Source: Cryoendolithus antarcticus
Lineage: Eukaryota; Ascomycota; Dothideomycetes; Cladosporiales; Cladosporiaceae
Reading direction: 5' to 3'
Length of the DNA: 64,000 nucleotides
NCBI GenBank assembly: GCA_002077065.1
Contig: NAJO01000017.1
Span: 248,001 to 312,000, forward strand
Shown: one piece after another, positions 49,596-60,277 of the stretch
Layout of the letters: each line of letters begins with the position of its first letter
How positions within the stretch are numbered: position 1 is the first letter of the stretch
Notes under the pieces: model-generated
Told to the model about the DNA's origin: nothing
Seen by the model: only the letters and a program-made list of their open reading frames with translations
The model's database searches: none
Made by a program: the position numbers and the translations under genes

Positions 49596-49730
49596 TTACG
49601 CTGTGGCATCAATTTCGGTGGCATTATTAACCAACGCTCGAAGACAGTTCACTCAAATGCTCGCTAAGTGGACATTGCTGTACGCCGATATTCATGTATG
49701 AGGTTTCGAACTATGTTTGTTCAGCTCTGT

Positions 49731-51560
49731 TCAATGAAACGGCACAGCCGCACCATCGCCCCTCTGATCACTCCCCGCGCTCCACATCCCTACACCATCA
49801 ACAGGATCAAGATGCCACCTGATGATCTGGCCTCGTCCGAACAAGCCTCTCGCCATGCCTTTGACGACCTCTACTTTGTGCCCAAGATCCTGCATTCCCT
49901 TGACTGTCTCCTCAGGAACACCCTCTTCAAGGTAGACAGTTTTGTCGAATACATCACCCGCTTCAGGCATGCCAGCACCAATGCACAACCGCGGCGCATC
50001 TAGAGCTGCTTGAGGCGTGTGGTGGAAGATGAGCTGATTGAGCAGGACCTGCACGTGACCTTGAGGCTGCATGAAGCCGCCCATGACGCCGTAAACGCTG
50101 TGCAGACTGCCATCGGAGACGTTCGTGACCAGAGCCGGGATGATGGTGTGGTATGGTCGCTTGTTTGGCTCCAGCAAGTTGGGATGATCCGCAGGCTGAA
50201 GCACGAAATTCGCCCCACGGTTCTGCAGCGTAAAGCCGCAGCCTTTAGGGATAATGCAAGTCCCGAAGCCGCCGTAGTTACTATTGATGAAGCTGATACC
50301 GTTGCCTTCGCTGTCGCTGCAGGCGAAGTAGACTGTATCGCTATGTTGATGCGCTGGAGAGCCGTGGTCGAGTTTGTCAGAAGCTTTCTTGGGGCTGAAG
50401 ATTTTGGCGCGCTCAGCGAGATAGGCCGGGGAGATGAGATCGGCTGTGGGGACTTTGGCGACTGAGGGGTCGGCGACCCACCAGTTGGCGTCTGCGAAGG
50501 CGATGCGGAGGACTTCGACAAGGGCGTGGAGGTAGGGTGCTGTGTTGTGGTCTGAGGGGCAGAATGTGGGGATTTGGCCTGATTTCTCGAGTTCTTGAAG
50601 CATGCCTAGTGCCATCAAAGCTACGATACCTTGACCGTTCGGCGGGTGCTCCCAGACGTCGACACCTTCGGATGACTTGTCTTGCATGTGCTTGCCGTGG
50701 AGCGCCGCAGAGTTCTGACCTGTGAAGCGGAGCTTGATGGGATCTGTTTCCTCTGTGCCGAGCTCCATGTGCTTCTTCAAATCTTCGGTCGTGATGTGGC
50801 CGCCGAGGTCGTTCACTACCTTTGCCAGCTCTTCCGCGACCTTGCCGGAATAGAACCCAGCTTTGCCCTGCTTGCCTACGAGTCTGAACGTGTTCGCAAG
50901 TGTTGGATTCTTCATGAGCTCTCCTGGCTTCGGCGCTCGCACGCCGTCCTTCGCAGCTGAATCCTTCTTCAGCATCTCCGCACCATTTGGAGATGCTTGA
51001 CGGAGCTGCCCTTCAGCTTTGCCCCAGTAATACCCCATGAGCTCGCTGACAGGGAAACCTTCCTCTCCAAGCCTCGCTGCAGGATCAAGGATGTCCTCCA
51101 TGCTCAGCTTGCCGCTCCCGAACTTCTCGACTGTGTCCACCCATCCTGCTGCGGCACCTGGCACAGTTACAGATTGTACGCTGTCCATGGGTATCTTGCC
51201 CACCTCGCCGTCCTTGAAGCCTAGACTACTCCTGACTGCCTCGAGCGTGCATTTCGATCCTGTTCTGCCGCTGCCATTGAGCGAGTGGACCTTCTTCGTC
51301 TTGGCATCGTAGAAGAGGCAGAACATGTCTCCGCCGATGCCAGTGCTGCCGGGCTCGGTCATGTTCAGCCCGGCGGCCACGGCAACCGCTGCATCTGCTG
51401 CATTGCCGCCTTTGCGGAGGACTTCAAGGCCACAGGCACTGGCTAGAGGCTGAGTAGATGAGACGATGCCTTTGGTCGAATGGACGACTGATCTTCTTGA
51501 GGGAAAGTAAGTGAAGTCAGGATCGCTCGCAGGGTAGATTGAGGATGAGTGGAGAGGCAT
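49731..51560 (-). CDS. Gamma-glutamyltransferase-family protein
   Basis: Ntn-hydrolase of the gamma-glutamyltranspeptidase family, which splits glutathione or related gamma-glutamyl compounds. Single exon, 609 residues, ATG at 51560. Features: VVHSTKGIVSSTQPLASACGLEVLRKGGNAADAAVA and STGIGGDMFCLFYD of the large subunit; the autocatalytic cleavage site lies at HSDTVYFACSD, with the nucleophilic Thr near residue 409, then NGISFINSNYGGFGTCIIPKGCGFTLQNRG, and later PYHTIIPALV. There is no signal peptide or N-terminal membrane anchor, so this belongs to the cytosolic branch common in fungi and bacteria rather than to vacuolar/secreted GGT. The nucleophile is followed by VYF, whereas classic members have TTHLS, so substrate may differ. 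Confidence 0.92.
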   Translation of the reverse strand: MPLHSSSIYPASDPDFTYFPSRRSVVHSTKGIVSSTQPLASACGLEVLRKGGNAADAAVAVAAGLNMTEPGSTGIGGDMFCLFYDAKTKKVHSLNGSGRTGSKCTLEAVRSSLGFKDGEVGKIPMDSVQSVTVPGAAAGWVDTVEKFGSGKLSMEDILDPAARLGEEGFPVSELMGYYWGKAEGQLRQASPNGAEMLKKDSAAKDGVRAPKPGELMKNPTLANTFRLVGKQGKAGFYSGKVAEELAKVVNDLGGHITTEDLKKHMELGTEETDPIKLRFTGQNSAALHGKHMQDKSSEGVDVWEHPPNGQGIVALMALGMLQELEKSGQIPTFCPSDHNTAPYLHALVEVLRIAFADANWWVADPSVAKVPTADLISPAYLAERAKIFSPKKASDKLDHGSPAHQHSDTVYFACSDSEGNGISFINSNYGGFGTCIIPKGCGFTLQNRGANFVLQPADHPNLLEPNKRPYHTIIPALVTNVSDGSLHSVYGVMGGFMQPQGHVQVLLNQLIFHHTPQAALDAPRLCIGAGMPEAGDVFDKTVYLEEGVPEETVKGMQDLGHKVEVVKGMARGLFGRGQIIRWHLDPVDGVGMWSAGSDQRGDGAAVPFH

Positions 51561-52716
51561 GATTGCGGTATTGTTTCAGAGACTGGTATTAGGAGAACGT
51601 GAGAGAATGTGAGAACAGCGGTCGTGCTGCATAGACTTACAAACAAGTCATTGCATAGAAGCGGGTATTGCGGGCAGCTGTACCTACCTACTTGCTATCC
51701 TCCAACAATTACGTAGGTCGCGATTGCTACAGTATGGGGTTGGATGATGGTAGCACATGGCAAGTGGGAACAAATGCCCGCCGCCCTGCTCGAGCTGCCG
51801 TATCGAGCCTTGCCAAGACCAGCGCCGGCATCACTTCGCATCACTTACCGAGGCGAGAATGCCAAACGAGACCCTCACGTGTTCTTGGTGAAGGATGTCG
51901 ACATCACAAGTCGCTGCTGGACGACAGCTCATCGCCCCTGCCGATGGAAGAGGCGCCCGTGGACTATGTGAGCTAGAGGTCTGGGAATCCCTGTCGAGAG
52001 GACACTGAGGCGAGACGACCCACGACATGGCTAGAAGCGCGTGCGAGATTCAACGTGCTCTTCTTGGGCGACTCTTCCTTGGAGGTCCTACGCGCCGATC
52101 ACTCCCAGTATCTGCTATATAGCGTCGGACTTGACATTGTAGTCGCACCTCGGACATGTACTGCGAGGCAACATCCAGCCCAGACGGTATCCTGGACTGC
52201 TTGCTCATGCCACGAAGCTCCCGATGAGCATGCCGGCCGTACGACCGTAAATGCGCTTCATATCAGGCTGCACCGTCCGTCAACACTGCAGATGTCTTCA
52301 TGCCGTCAGCTTTGGGTTGCGATGCATCTGCCTCAGCTGTGATGCAACCGTCGAAGCACTGGTAGTCGGCGTCTTGGCGGAGCCTCAAGACACCATTGAA
52401 ACACCATTGAATGTACGACTAGTAATCAATACGAACGCAAAGAGTCGTGGCAGTGGTGCAGCAGCGCCGAGCCCTGGCAAAATCTCCCCTTGAGCGGTCT
52501 GGCATGCGTACACGATGAGCTTGTCAGCCTTCGCCATGAGCGGGCATGCCGACTCGGCCAGCTGCTCGGTTGTGCATGCTGAAGCTGCACACGGCCTACT
52601 AGATTTGCATCATATCGAAGATCGCTATGACTGTCCAAAAGTCTACATAAGCTGGTAAGTCCTGCTCCAGCCGAGTATCCAATTTCACATACGTTCGTGC
52701 TTCAATTCCTACCACC
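51561..52716. other. 1.16-kb region with possible gene relics
   Basis: Lies between the glutamyltransferase start and a secreted-protein pseudogene. Two plus-strand frames look protein-like: about 51744-51971 (LLELPYRALPRPAPASLRITYRG) and about 52043-52342 (FNVLFLGDSSLEVLRADHSQYLLYSVGLDIVV). Neither has a recognisable domain or clean start, and stops separate them. They may be remnants of one gene. Given the decay elsewhere, this is only a suggestion. Confidence 0.35.
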
Positions 52717-53996
52717 ATGAACATATTCTCACTCTCCTCATTATAGTTGCTCACGGGAACGGTCGTCGTGCAGGGCGTACCTTTCGACGGCGAGTTCGTC
52801 GGCGAGTCGGGCGACTTGCTCCCACTGAAAGCCATCGACGAGCCCATTCCTCCTCCGTCGATGGAGTCGACCCCGACCATAGAGACGATCCCAGTCATGG
52901 GGAACAGCCAGACGCACGCAAATGAGACCCGCATGCTGGAGAACGATGACCGGGAAGCCAGATGGGACCAGATGCGTTTCATGGCCTGTTCAGACTATGG
53001 CGGCCACGTCATTGGGTACTACGGTCATTCACCTAGGAGCATGGAGCCGCCGACGCAGACTGCATATCGCAAGCGTAATACTCCGGAGTGGGCCGAGGGC
53101 TGTCAAGGGCACGCACAAGCGTTGACCGACAGTGCTGCATGGGCCTGCGACATCGACCCTTATGGTACATTCGACGAGAAGGCTCGTGGCACCTTCATGG
53201 GCACGATCACGTATGGCTATACCGGCTTCAATTGTGTCATGGACGACGGCCATGCCACTCATTTGGACAAGGACTATGGCATGTGCTACGCGGAGATGTA
53301 CTGCACCCACCAGCGAGCTTTATCAATTGAGCTGGGGGCATCGACGGCGACGGCTCCAGTCATTTATCGGTCTACTGTGACGGAGGGTAAGACGCCAAAC
53401 CAAGCAAAGATGCACAAGGGCCTGTCCTAAGCTACCTCGAGAAAGCCAGGGAGCGCATAGGCGGACAGCAATGCGGCCTGGACCCAATTTCAATGTCAGG
53501 CACTGCTTGTTCGATGACTGTGGAGTGTGTGGGAGATAAGCCATACCTTGAGAAGTTGGCCGACACGCTATTGACAATCTTCAAGACGGACGCGAAGGAT
53601 TTGTAAGAGACAACAACCCCTTACATATCTGAGTCCTTGCTGATATGATCTATCAGGTTCAAGCCCTACGATAAGAAAGACTGCACGCCACAGCCACCGA
53701 TCTGCGATCCCGACGGCAAGACATGCAAGTACCTACCAGACATCCGCGACGACTATAAAGGCGTCGAGATGCCTAGTCAGTACGTAGTGTCAGTCATTGA
53801 CAAGGCTCCACCGAACTCGGGCGAGACGTCTCCGCTCCTCGGGAACATGAAGGTTACGATGACTTGTGCAGCGAAGGGATCGAGCAATGTGTTCTGCAGT
53901 GCGCTGAGTCTACTACTACGCGGGCTTTCCGTGGCACTTGCTGTCGGTGGCGTGTTCGGAGCGGGTAGAACGATGCTCAGGGGTTCTTGTATGTGA
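52717..53996 (+). pseudogene. Secreted cysteine-rich protein, stop within signal peptide
   Basis: The ATG at 52717 begins MNIFSLSSL, then TAG (52744-52746), then in the same frame LLTGTVVVQGVPFDGEF: together a textbook hydrophobic signal peptide cut by one stop. The frame continues through CSDYGGHVIGYYGH, GCQGHAQALTDSAAWACDID and ITYGYTGFNCVMDDGH to about 53400, where the frame must shift to reach VLSYLEKARERIGGQQCGLD, TACSMTVECVGDKPYLEKL. A 54-bp intron (53603-53656) joins the last exon, KDCTPQPPICDPDGKTCKY, ending in a hydrophobic tail (ALSLLLRGLSVALAVGGVF) at 53996. The shift near 53390 could instead be a 32-nt GTAAGA...CAAG intron, which would be in frame but shorter than any intron here. 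Family unknown. The stop is hard to explain by splicing. Probable pseudogene. Confidence 0.65.
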
Positions 53997-54301
53997 GCGG
54001 GAGAGAAAGGACTTGGTTTTACCCTTCATTGCCAGTGGTGGGCAAATTGGGGCCAGACAATACAGGCGGAGAACTCATTGCATGACCATATGGACATGGG
54101 TAAAATGCTGTGGGAAAGCGATAAAATTACTGATGATGTTTCCGCTAAGTCGATCATGTACATAGACAAAAAGTCGGAAGGCCACCCAGCCACATCGACA
54201 TGCTTCCGTCCCTTTGCAAAGACCCTTCCCATTCGAACTTTTGATCGTGCCCAGAACGCCTTGCTAAACCCAAAGATGATAGCCGCAAGTCAACTCGACC
54301 A
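53997..54301. other. Convergent 3' region
   Basis: 305 bp between the secreted-protein relic and the DUF3602 gene. Nothing coding seen. Confidence 0.4.
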
Positions 54302-54784
54302 CTACGACCTGCTCGACAAGACCCTTCCCAGCCGTCCCACAGCGCTCCTCACACTACTCGCGGCACTTCCTCCCGAGGACACAGAGTCGGCACTACCCGT
54401 GCTCCCCATCCTCGCCACCCTCGGCTTCGCATCGTTAACAAAGTTCGCCGCGCCACCCCGTCCGATGTGGTAGACAGGTGCCTGCGTCTCCCGTCGCTTC
54501 ACCATCTCCTCGTCGAATTGGAAGATCCGTTGGGGCTCCTCCACCGTATTGGACGAAGAGCGACTGAAGTTCCCAGCACCGCCCCGACCAGTCCGGACGA
54601 CGCGTTGAGGTTGCTTTGCGAGGGCTACGAGGGATGCTGGGCCGGTTGCTGAAGGGCCGGCGGTGAGATCTGAGGCGTTGTAGCGCTTGTAGTTGCCTGC
54701 GCCGCCGATGCCTGAGCTGATGATGTAGGAGCCGGACTTGGAGACTGAGGGGTGGGGCTCGGTGACTGAGTAGTTGCGAGACAT
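54302..54784 (-). CDS. DUF3602 (Par32-like) protein
   Basis: Small, low-complexity fungal protein with glycine-rich repeats: GIGGAGNYKRY, GRGGAGNFSRS and GRGGAANFVND, the signature of the DUF3602 family to which yeast Par32 belongs. Yeast Par32 controls ammonium transporters downstream of TORC1; whether this protein does is unknown. Single exon, 160 residues. I chose the ATG at 54784 (MSRNYSVTEPHPS), since the upstream frame has no ATG. The C-terminus (DSVSSGGSAASSVRSAVGRLGRVLSSRS) is Ser/Arg-rich and may be phosphorylated, as is typical for the family. Confidence 0.88.
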   Translation of the reverse strand: MSRNYSVTEPHPSVSKSGSYIISSGIGGAGNYKRYNASDLTAGPSATGPASLVALAKQPQRVVRTGRGGAGNFSRSSSNTVEEPQRIFQFDEEMVKRRETQAPVYHIGRGGAANFVNDAKPRVARMGSTGSADSVSSGGSAASSVRSAVGRLGRVLSSRS

Positions 54785-56337
54785 GTTGTTGGTGTTGTGA
54801 TTGTGTCGTGTATAAGTTCGAGTAGTATATGAGTGCAAGTGGCAAATGAGCTTTGAGTGTTGTTTGCTTTGTTTTAACAGATCAGGTGACTTGAGATAGC
54901 TTTCGACGACTTCACTCCATCCAAAGCAAAGAAGAAGGAAACAGCCGGCCTACCATCTTATACCAAGCAAAGCCCATACATAACGAGGCGTCATGGGCCG
55001 CAAAAATTGCGCGACCGTACGGACCAACATCACATGGCCCAGGAAGCAACGGCTTCCACTCGCGAGCCAAGCAGACCGCACGTCTTCGCCTCTGGATGTG
55101 ACTGCAGTTAACGGCAGCGACTTTGCAGTTAACGGCATAGTACAAAGTGTTGCAGAGATTTTCTTATGTAAACGTGCGTGCGTGGCTCACGTGCGTCAAC
55201 TAGCGCGACGGAGCTCGGCTGGCGGCTGGCGCTGGGGTCATGCGGCGGAGTTTGTGAAAGAGTATCTCGAGACTTCGATTGTTGAATCTCCGTCAGCATG
55301 GTCCCGTTGCTCTCAAGGCGAAGTAATCACTGCTGTATTCTACCAGAACCTTCGAATGCGTGGCCATCCTGCTATTGTTGATCGCTGTTTGCGGCGAAGC
55401 CATGTCGGCATCTAGACGGCACGTTCCAACATCACGCGGTGCACAACGGCAGGGCTGACTGGCGCGTCGCGGGTGCAGCGGGCGCCAGTTATAAGTTTGC
55501 ATTACCCCCAGGAAACCTCACCTCTTGCCAAGGTAGCATACGGAGTGGAATCGAGGGGGTAATCGATTGCTTCGTACTGTCGCGCGCGCGGACTTCGCGG
55601 TTACGATCAACCGCGTCACGCAGTCGACGATATCCAGTCGCTGGTTAGGTTGCTGGCCACGTTGTTCCGCATACGATGATGCGAAGCGTGAAATTGACAC
55701 TCGCGCGCTACGAGTCGTGGGTTGGTCATGAGTAGGTGCCCGCCTGACCTCGTCGTGGCTCTTACATTCGCGTCTAGCCTCGTCTGCGAACTAGACAGCA
55801 AGCCACTACTTTGTTTTCCCCCTCTTCTGGTCAGCTTTTCCATACCTGCCGGATCCAGGCGGTACGGTACCTGATATACCCTCGCCGCGTACGAGATGCA
55901 AAACTCTGACTGCGACCCGTAAACTCTCTGTCAACGGGTTCCCCGCATTCTCCACACCGCTACTGCACTCCCGCAGTGGATGCCAATGCTCTAGCCGCCT
56001 CAATGGCTGTGCCGCGCCTAGGCGTTTGTCGTCGGCGTGGTCCGATGACAGTTGTGGCCGAGTACTGCGAGACATTTCCGCAGCCACGTGGGCTCGTCCA
56101 GACAATCACCCAGACCGCAACGCCCTCAAGTCGTCAAAGCTGCCAGCGTTCTCATAGTCGCCGCTGCAGTCGCAGCATCGAGGGTCATACATCCGTACCG
56201 GAGCCAGCTCCTGTCGTTCGCTCAGAGGCCTCCACTAAATCAACGTGGAGACTTCGGCCATCGCACGCAGCGCAGTGGTCCTCCGTGCCGTCCTACTCGA
56301 GTGGCCTTCGATATGCCTTGCAAATACGAACGGTCTT
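54785..56337. other. 1.55-kb intergenic region without recognisable gene
   Basis: Between the DUF3602 gene and the 3' end of ARP1. It is rich in CG-containing motifs (alternating CG run at about 55583-55592) and carries several overlapping frames of 60-140 codons on both strands. None has a domain, signal peptide or a consistent composition. I see no supported gene. Confidence 0.45.
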
Positions 56338-57537
56338 TCAAGCGAACTTCTGATGAATGATGTCTGGATCTGTGGTCTTGTCAGCGAGCCCATATAACCT
56401 CTGAAAAGAAGAAGAGTCCCACTCACTCTCATGCCAATCATCAACACTAACCCACATCTTCCTGAACGTACTCAAGCCCGCCAAGATACTCCCTCCAATC
56501 CACGTACTATACAGCCTTTCCGGCGGCGCGAAGATCTTGATCCGCATATCCTTCACGGCCAGCCGCTGCACCTCCTGCAACAAGCGGTCCCCAAAGCCCT
56601 TGATCATCGTAGACCCGCCTGAAAGTACAATATTCCCAAACAGCGCCTTCCGCAAGTCCATGTCCGTGCGATTGATGGAGTCCACAACAATCTGATGCAA
56701 ACCCGGCCACTCAAGCCCAATAGTCCCCGGATCGAACAGAATCTCTGCCGCGCGGAAGCGCTCGGTGCCTACTTTGAGCTTCTGTCCATCGGGCAACGTA
56801 TACTCAACACTCTTGTCCTCGCCTCCCCTAGCCGCGACACTCCCCCATTCCTTCTCCTCCTTTTTCGGATCGAGCGCAACAAAACTCGTCTTCTCCTTGA
56901 TATTGCGTACAATCTCCTTCTCCGCGCTCGTCTGGAACACCCGTCCCTGCTTCCTAAACAGCACCTGTAACTGCTCCGTGACATCCCTGCCCGCAACATC
57001 AATCCGCCTTATCGCGCTCGGCACCGCAAACCCCTCATACACAGGCACAGCATGGCTTACGCCATCCCCGCTATCCAGCACAATCCCCGTAGTCCTCCCA
57101 CTCGCATACAATGACAGCACAGCCTGTATACTCGTATACAGCGCCGGCACATTGAACGTCTCAAACAGCACCTGCGCCGCCGTCTCCCGATTCGCCCTGG
57201 GATTCAACGGCGCCTCGGTCAACAGTACCGGATGCTCCTCACTCAGCGTCTTCAACTCCTCGCCATAAACATACGTCCATATTCGTTCCATGTCCTCCCA
57301 ATCCGTCACCACGCCATGCTCCAACGGGTAATTCAGCTTGAGCAAGCCGCGGAGTTCTTGCGCGCGGGACCCGATGAAGATGTCGCCTTCTAGGCCGCCG
57401 GCCAGGACGCGGGGGTGTTTGGGGCGGCCTACACAGGAGGGGAAGAAGGCTTTGGGGAGGTCTTCGCCGGCGTAGCCGGCGCGGATTGTGCCGCTGCCGT
57501 TGTCGAAGACTATGGGGGTGTTGTGGAGGTCAGACAT
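56338..57537 (-). CDS. ARP1: Actin-related protein 1 (dynactin filament subunit)
   Basis: Forms the short actin-like filament of dynactin, the adaptor of cytoplasmic dynein. Two exons, 57537-56427 and 56369-56338, with a 57-bp intron (GTGAGT...CACAG) just before the last ten codons, give 380 residues, the usual Arp1 length. The actin fold is obvious: [18 protein letters not shown] (phosphate 1), [19 protein letters not shown] (phosphate 2), [15 protein letters not shown] (adenosine motif), then [19 protein letters not shown] and DWHE joining to PDIIHQKFA across the splice. The intron is a multiple of three with no stop, so its retention would add 19 residues. An upstream in-frame ATG at 57792 would add an 85-residue non-actin leader; I reject it. 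Confidence 0.95.
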   Translation of the reverse strand: MSDLHNTPIVFDNGSGTIRAGYAGEDLPKAFFPSCVGRPKHPRVLAGGLEGDIFIGSRAQELRGLLKLNYPLEHGVVTDWEDMERIWTYVYGEELKTLSEEHPVLLTEAPLNPRANRETAAQVLFETFNVPALYTSIQAVLSLYASGRTTGIVLDSGDGVSHAVPVYEGFAVPSAIRRIDVAGRDVTEQLQVLFRKQGRVFQTSAEKEIVRNIKEKTSFVALDPKKEEKEWGSVAARGGEDKSVEYTLPDGQKLKVGTERFRAAEILFDPGTIGLEWPGLHQIVVDSINRTDMDLRKALFGNIVLSGGSTMIKGFGDRLLQEVQRLAVKDMRIKIFAPPERLYSTWIGGSILAGLSTFRKMWVSVDDWHESEWDSSSFQRLYGLADKTTDPDIIHQKFA

Positions 57538-58017
57538 GGTTGGGGAAGGAGGGCGAGAGGCCCAGAAGTGGGAGGGGAGGGCGGAGATGTGTAGGTGTAG
57601 TGAGGTTGAGGTCTTTCTTGAGGTGTAGAGAGGTTGATATGCCAAGACTGAGCTTCGACACGCGCCTGCACGCGTCTTGAGACGGAGAGTTTCACTACAG
57701 ATAAAGTCCCGATGAGAGATGGACAAGGGTCGATGAGTAGTCGCGCAAATGCTTCTATACACAAAACTAGTGAACGCCATCTCCAAGCCCATCCGCCCAA
57801 GTCATGCACAGCCAGCGAGCTGTAACTGTGCCTTTTCCTTCCCGATGGTCTGAACGAACGCCGAAGCAGACCCTACGAGTCTCTTATTTACATCCACCCC
57901 GCCTTCTCGGATTCGTCCAGATACATCTCCAAGACGCTGTCTACAAGGTCGTCCTTGTCCTGATGCTGCTGCCTCTCCGCAGCCAGCTTTCTGATCTCCC
58001 CCACGGCCGCCCACCAA
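57538..58017. other. ARP1 promoter / FLC 3' region
   Basis: 480 bp between two minus-strand genes. It is pyrimidine-rich on the ARP1 coding strand next to its start. Nothing coding is supported. Confidence 0.45.
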
Positions 58018-60277
58018 CTAGTCATATCCAGCGCCCCTTTGCCACGGGCTCGGTGCGGCATTTCCTTGACCGCGAAACGATCCATTCCGTGAATTATCGT
58101 AAGGGCTCGCAGTACCGCCTCTGCTCTGGAAGCTGGGCGGTGCTGCATGCCTCCCACTCGCAGAATCTGACTGGAACCCCGGGCTCCTTGGCGGCGCGTC
58201 CGAGTACGAGTTATTGTGGCTGCCCATATACGCCGTCTGGCCCTGCACTCCATGCTTCGGGTCCCCACTAGCGCCCGACCACGAGTCGTCGTCGTCTTCA
58301 ATTCTCGCTCCCTTGTGGTGGCGGGACTCGCCGCGGGCCGTAGCGCCAAGAGCGTCAAGCTCAGTGTTCAAGTTGTTGGAAGACTTGATGAAGCTGCCGC
58401 GGTCGTCGCGCATGGGCTGATAACGCGTGTCCGGGTTCTTCGCGAAGACGGCGATGACGCTAGCGACGAGGACGATGATGAGGAGAATTAGGGAGAAGGC
58501 TGCGTTGTAGACGAAAAAGATCACGCCCATGGCGCCGGTGACGATGCCCTGTTTGTTGTGTCAGCGATAAAACATGATCAGAGTTATCGAGAGTACTTAC
58601 GGGCTGGTTGAAGATCTCGGTGAAGACAAGCAAGAAGATCGAGCTCAGAAAGTTGATCACACAGATCGAAATGTTGAATCCGTTCGTCTTCTTGTCCATG
58701 TATGGCCGCATCACACAGACCGCAATGAGGTAGAGCGCCTCGATCACCACGAATGCGATGGCTTGAATAATGCCACTGCTTTGTACGAGAGCAACGAACA
58801 GTCCCTTGATCAGAATGTAGATCAAAGAAGGCACAACCCAGAAGTATGCCGTAGCCTTAAACTGGACATAAAGGAAGCCCCACTTGTTAAGAGATACCGG
58901 GTCCGAGTAGAGAATGTATGCCGGGTTCTTGTGCATCGAGATACTGCGCCTCGCAAGTCGAATGACCTTGCTCGCAGCCCATGCTAGGATAGACAGCATA
59001 GCGAAGATGGTGAAGACAGCCAAGACGACGATCGCTCCAGAGTCGCGCTGTGTAAACTCCCAGAAGCACAAGACGACCATCTGCGGGAAGCCAATGAGCA
59101 CAATACGGAACATGATGCCCTTCAGTACAGTCGTCCAGCCATTGCGGAAGTCCTTGAACTTGTCACCCTTCATGCGGCCAGCTCGGGTGAGCAGCTCGCA
59201 AACGCCCTTGAAGAGAAGCACGCCAATGATCGTGAACATGACAAAGGCGATGAAGATCATATAGCCAGTCATGAAGATGTTCGACTCCTCGATACCAGCT
59301 CGGAAGCCCACGCGGTCGATGCCTTTGACAACGACGGTGTTTGAGGAGTCGGTGTTGCTGGGCCCGCCAGCGTTACTGCGGGCACCCAGAACACTTCGCT
59401 TGAGGTTGCTGATTGCGGCTTCCATGGCGTGGGAGTATGCGTCGATGCTGCGCTTCTGCACCTGCACTGACGTCTGACTAAGATTCGACAGTACGGTGGA
59501 AGGCGTGCCGCCAGTAGCGCGCTGGTACCATGTTGCGATGTCTTGCAGGAAGCCCAAGCGAATGATGCCCATGCTCCACTGGAAGTTTTGTGTCCATGCC
59601 GAAACGATAGGCGGCAATGACACAGCAGTCATGCCAATGAAGGCCTGCGCCTGGAAGTATCCGAACAACGCCATCGCGTTCGCAGCCACATGCGCAGCAG
59701 CATTCGAGTGTCCAAGTCCAGCCGTCACAGCAGAAGCCAGCAGCGCCAGTCCAGACACACAAGCGATACTCCATCCGACAGCCGACTGATACACAGTCTT
59801 TCCGTTCGACAGCTCAGCCTCCACGCAAGCCACAGACTGCCCCGTACTCGTCAAGTTGAAGTAAACCTGCACCTTCGCATCCAGATCCGGTACTGTGTAC
59901 GTAATGCCCGGAATCTGCCTGAGTGCATCCGCAGGTACCTGCGTGTTACTCTTGATATTCAATGGCGCCTGTTGCATCGGACACAGCCCCTCCAGATTTG
60001 ACTGGCAGGGGTCGATGGTCTTCGTGTACGCCTTGAGCCCATACGCGAAGACGACCAGCTCGATTGTGACATTGCCTTGCACGGTACTCACACCGGTGAT
60101 GTTGAAGTCTAAGATACCATCGTCGGCTGTGAAGAGGACATCAAAGAGGGAGGCGCTGAAGCTGCTATTCTGCTGACATTGCGCAAGCGAGCGCGATTGG
60201 AGTATGCCGCTGCTTGCTGTGACAAAGGGGGTGAAGGCCAGGAGGGCGGATAGGAATGCTGCGAAAGTGAAGCGCAT
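58018..60277 (-). CDS. FLC-family TRP-like membrane protein
   Basis: Relative of yeast Flc1-3 (ML-domain plus TRP-like channel), implicated in ER FAD transport, calcium release and cell-wall integrity. Two exons, 60277-58601 and 58548-58018, with a 52-bp intron (GTAAGT...ACAG), give 735 residues. A signal peptide (FAAFLSALLAFTPFVTASS) leads to a luminal ML-like domain with paired cysteines (FSASLFDVLFTADDGILDFNI, CQSNLEGLCPMQQAPLNI). From about residue 175 onward there are roughly nine to ten membrane helices, including SWILACV-like segments, MIFIAFVMFTIIGVLLF and VINFLSSIFLLVFTEIFNQPG across the splice. The C-terminal tail is Ser/Gly/Pro-rich and cytosolic. It lies on the same strand as ARP1. 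Confidence 0.9.

Noticed and set aside
55000..56337. Frames of 100-140 codons in the ARP1-DUF3602 gap
   Set aside because: They overlap one another on both strands, are rich in Arg/Ser/Cys, and have no motifs.
56338..57792. ARP1 starting at 57792 with an 85-residue leader
   Set aside because: The leader has no actin-like content, and the conserved Arp1 start is at 57537.
57888..58358. 156-codon minus-strand frame overlapping the FLC gene
   Set aside because: It is an Arg/Thr-rich shadow of the FLC C-terminal exon, which continues the protein in the other frame.
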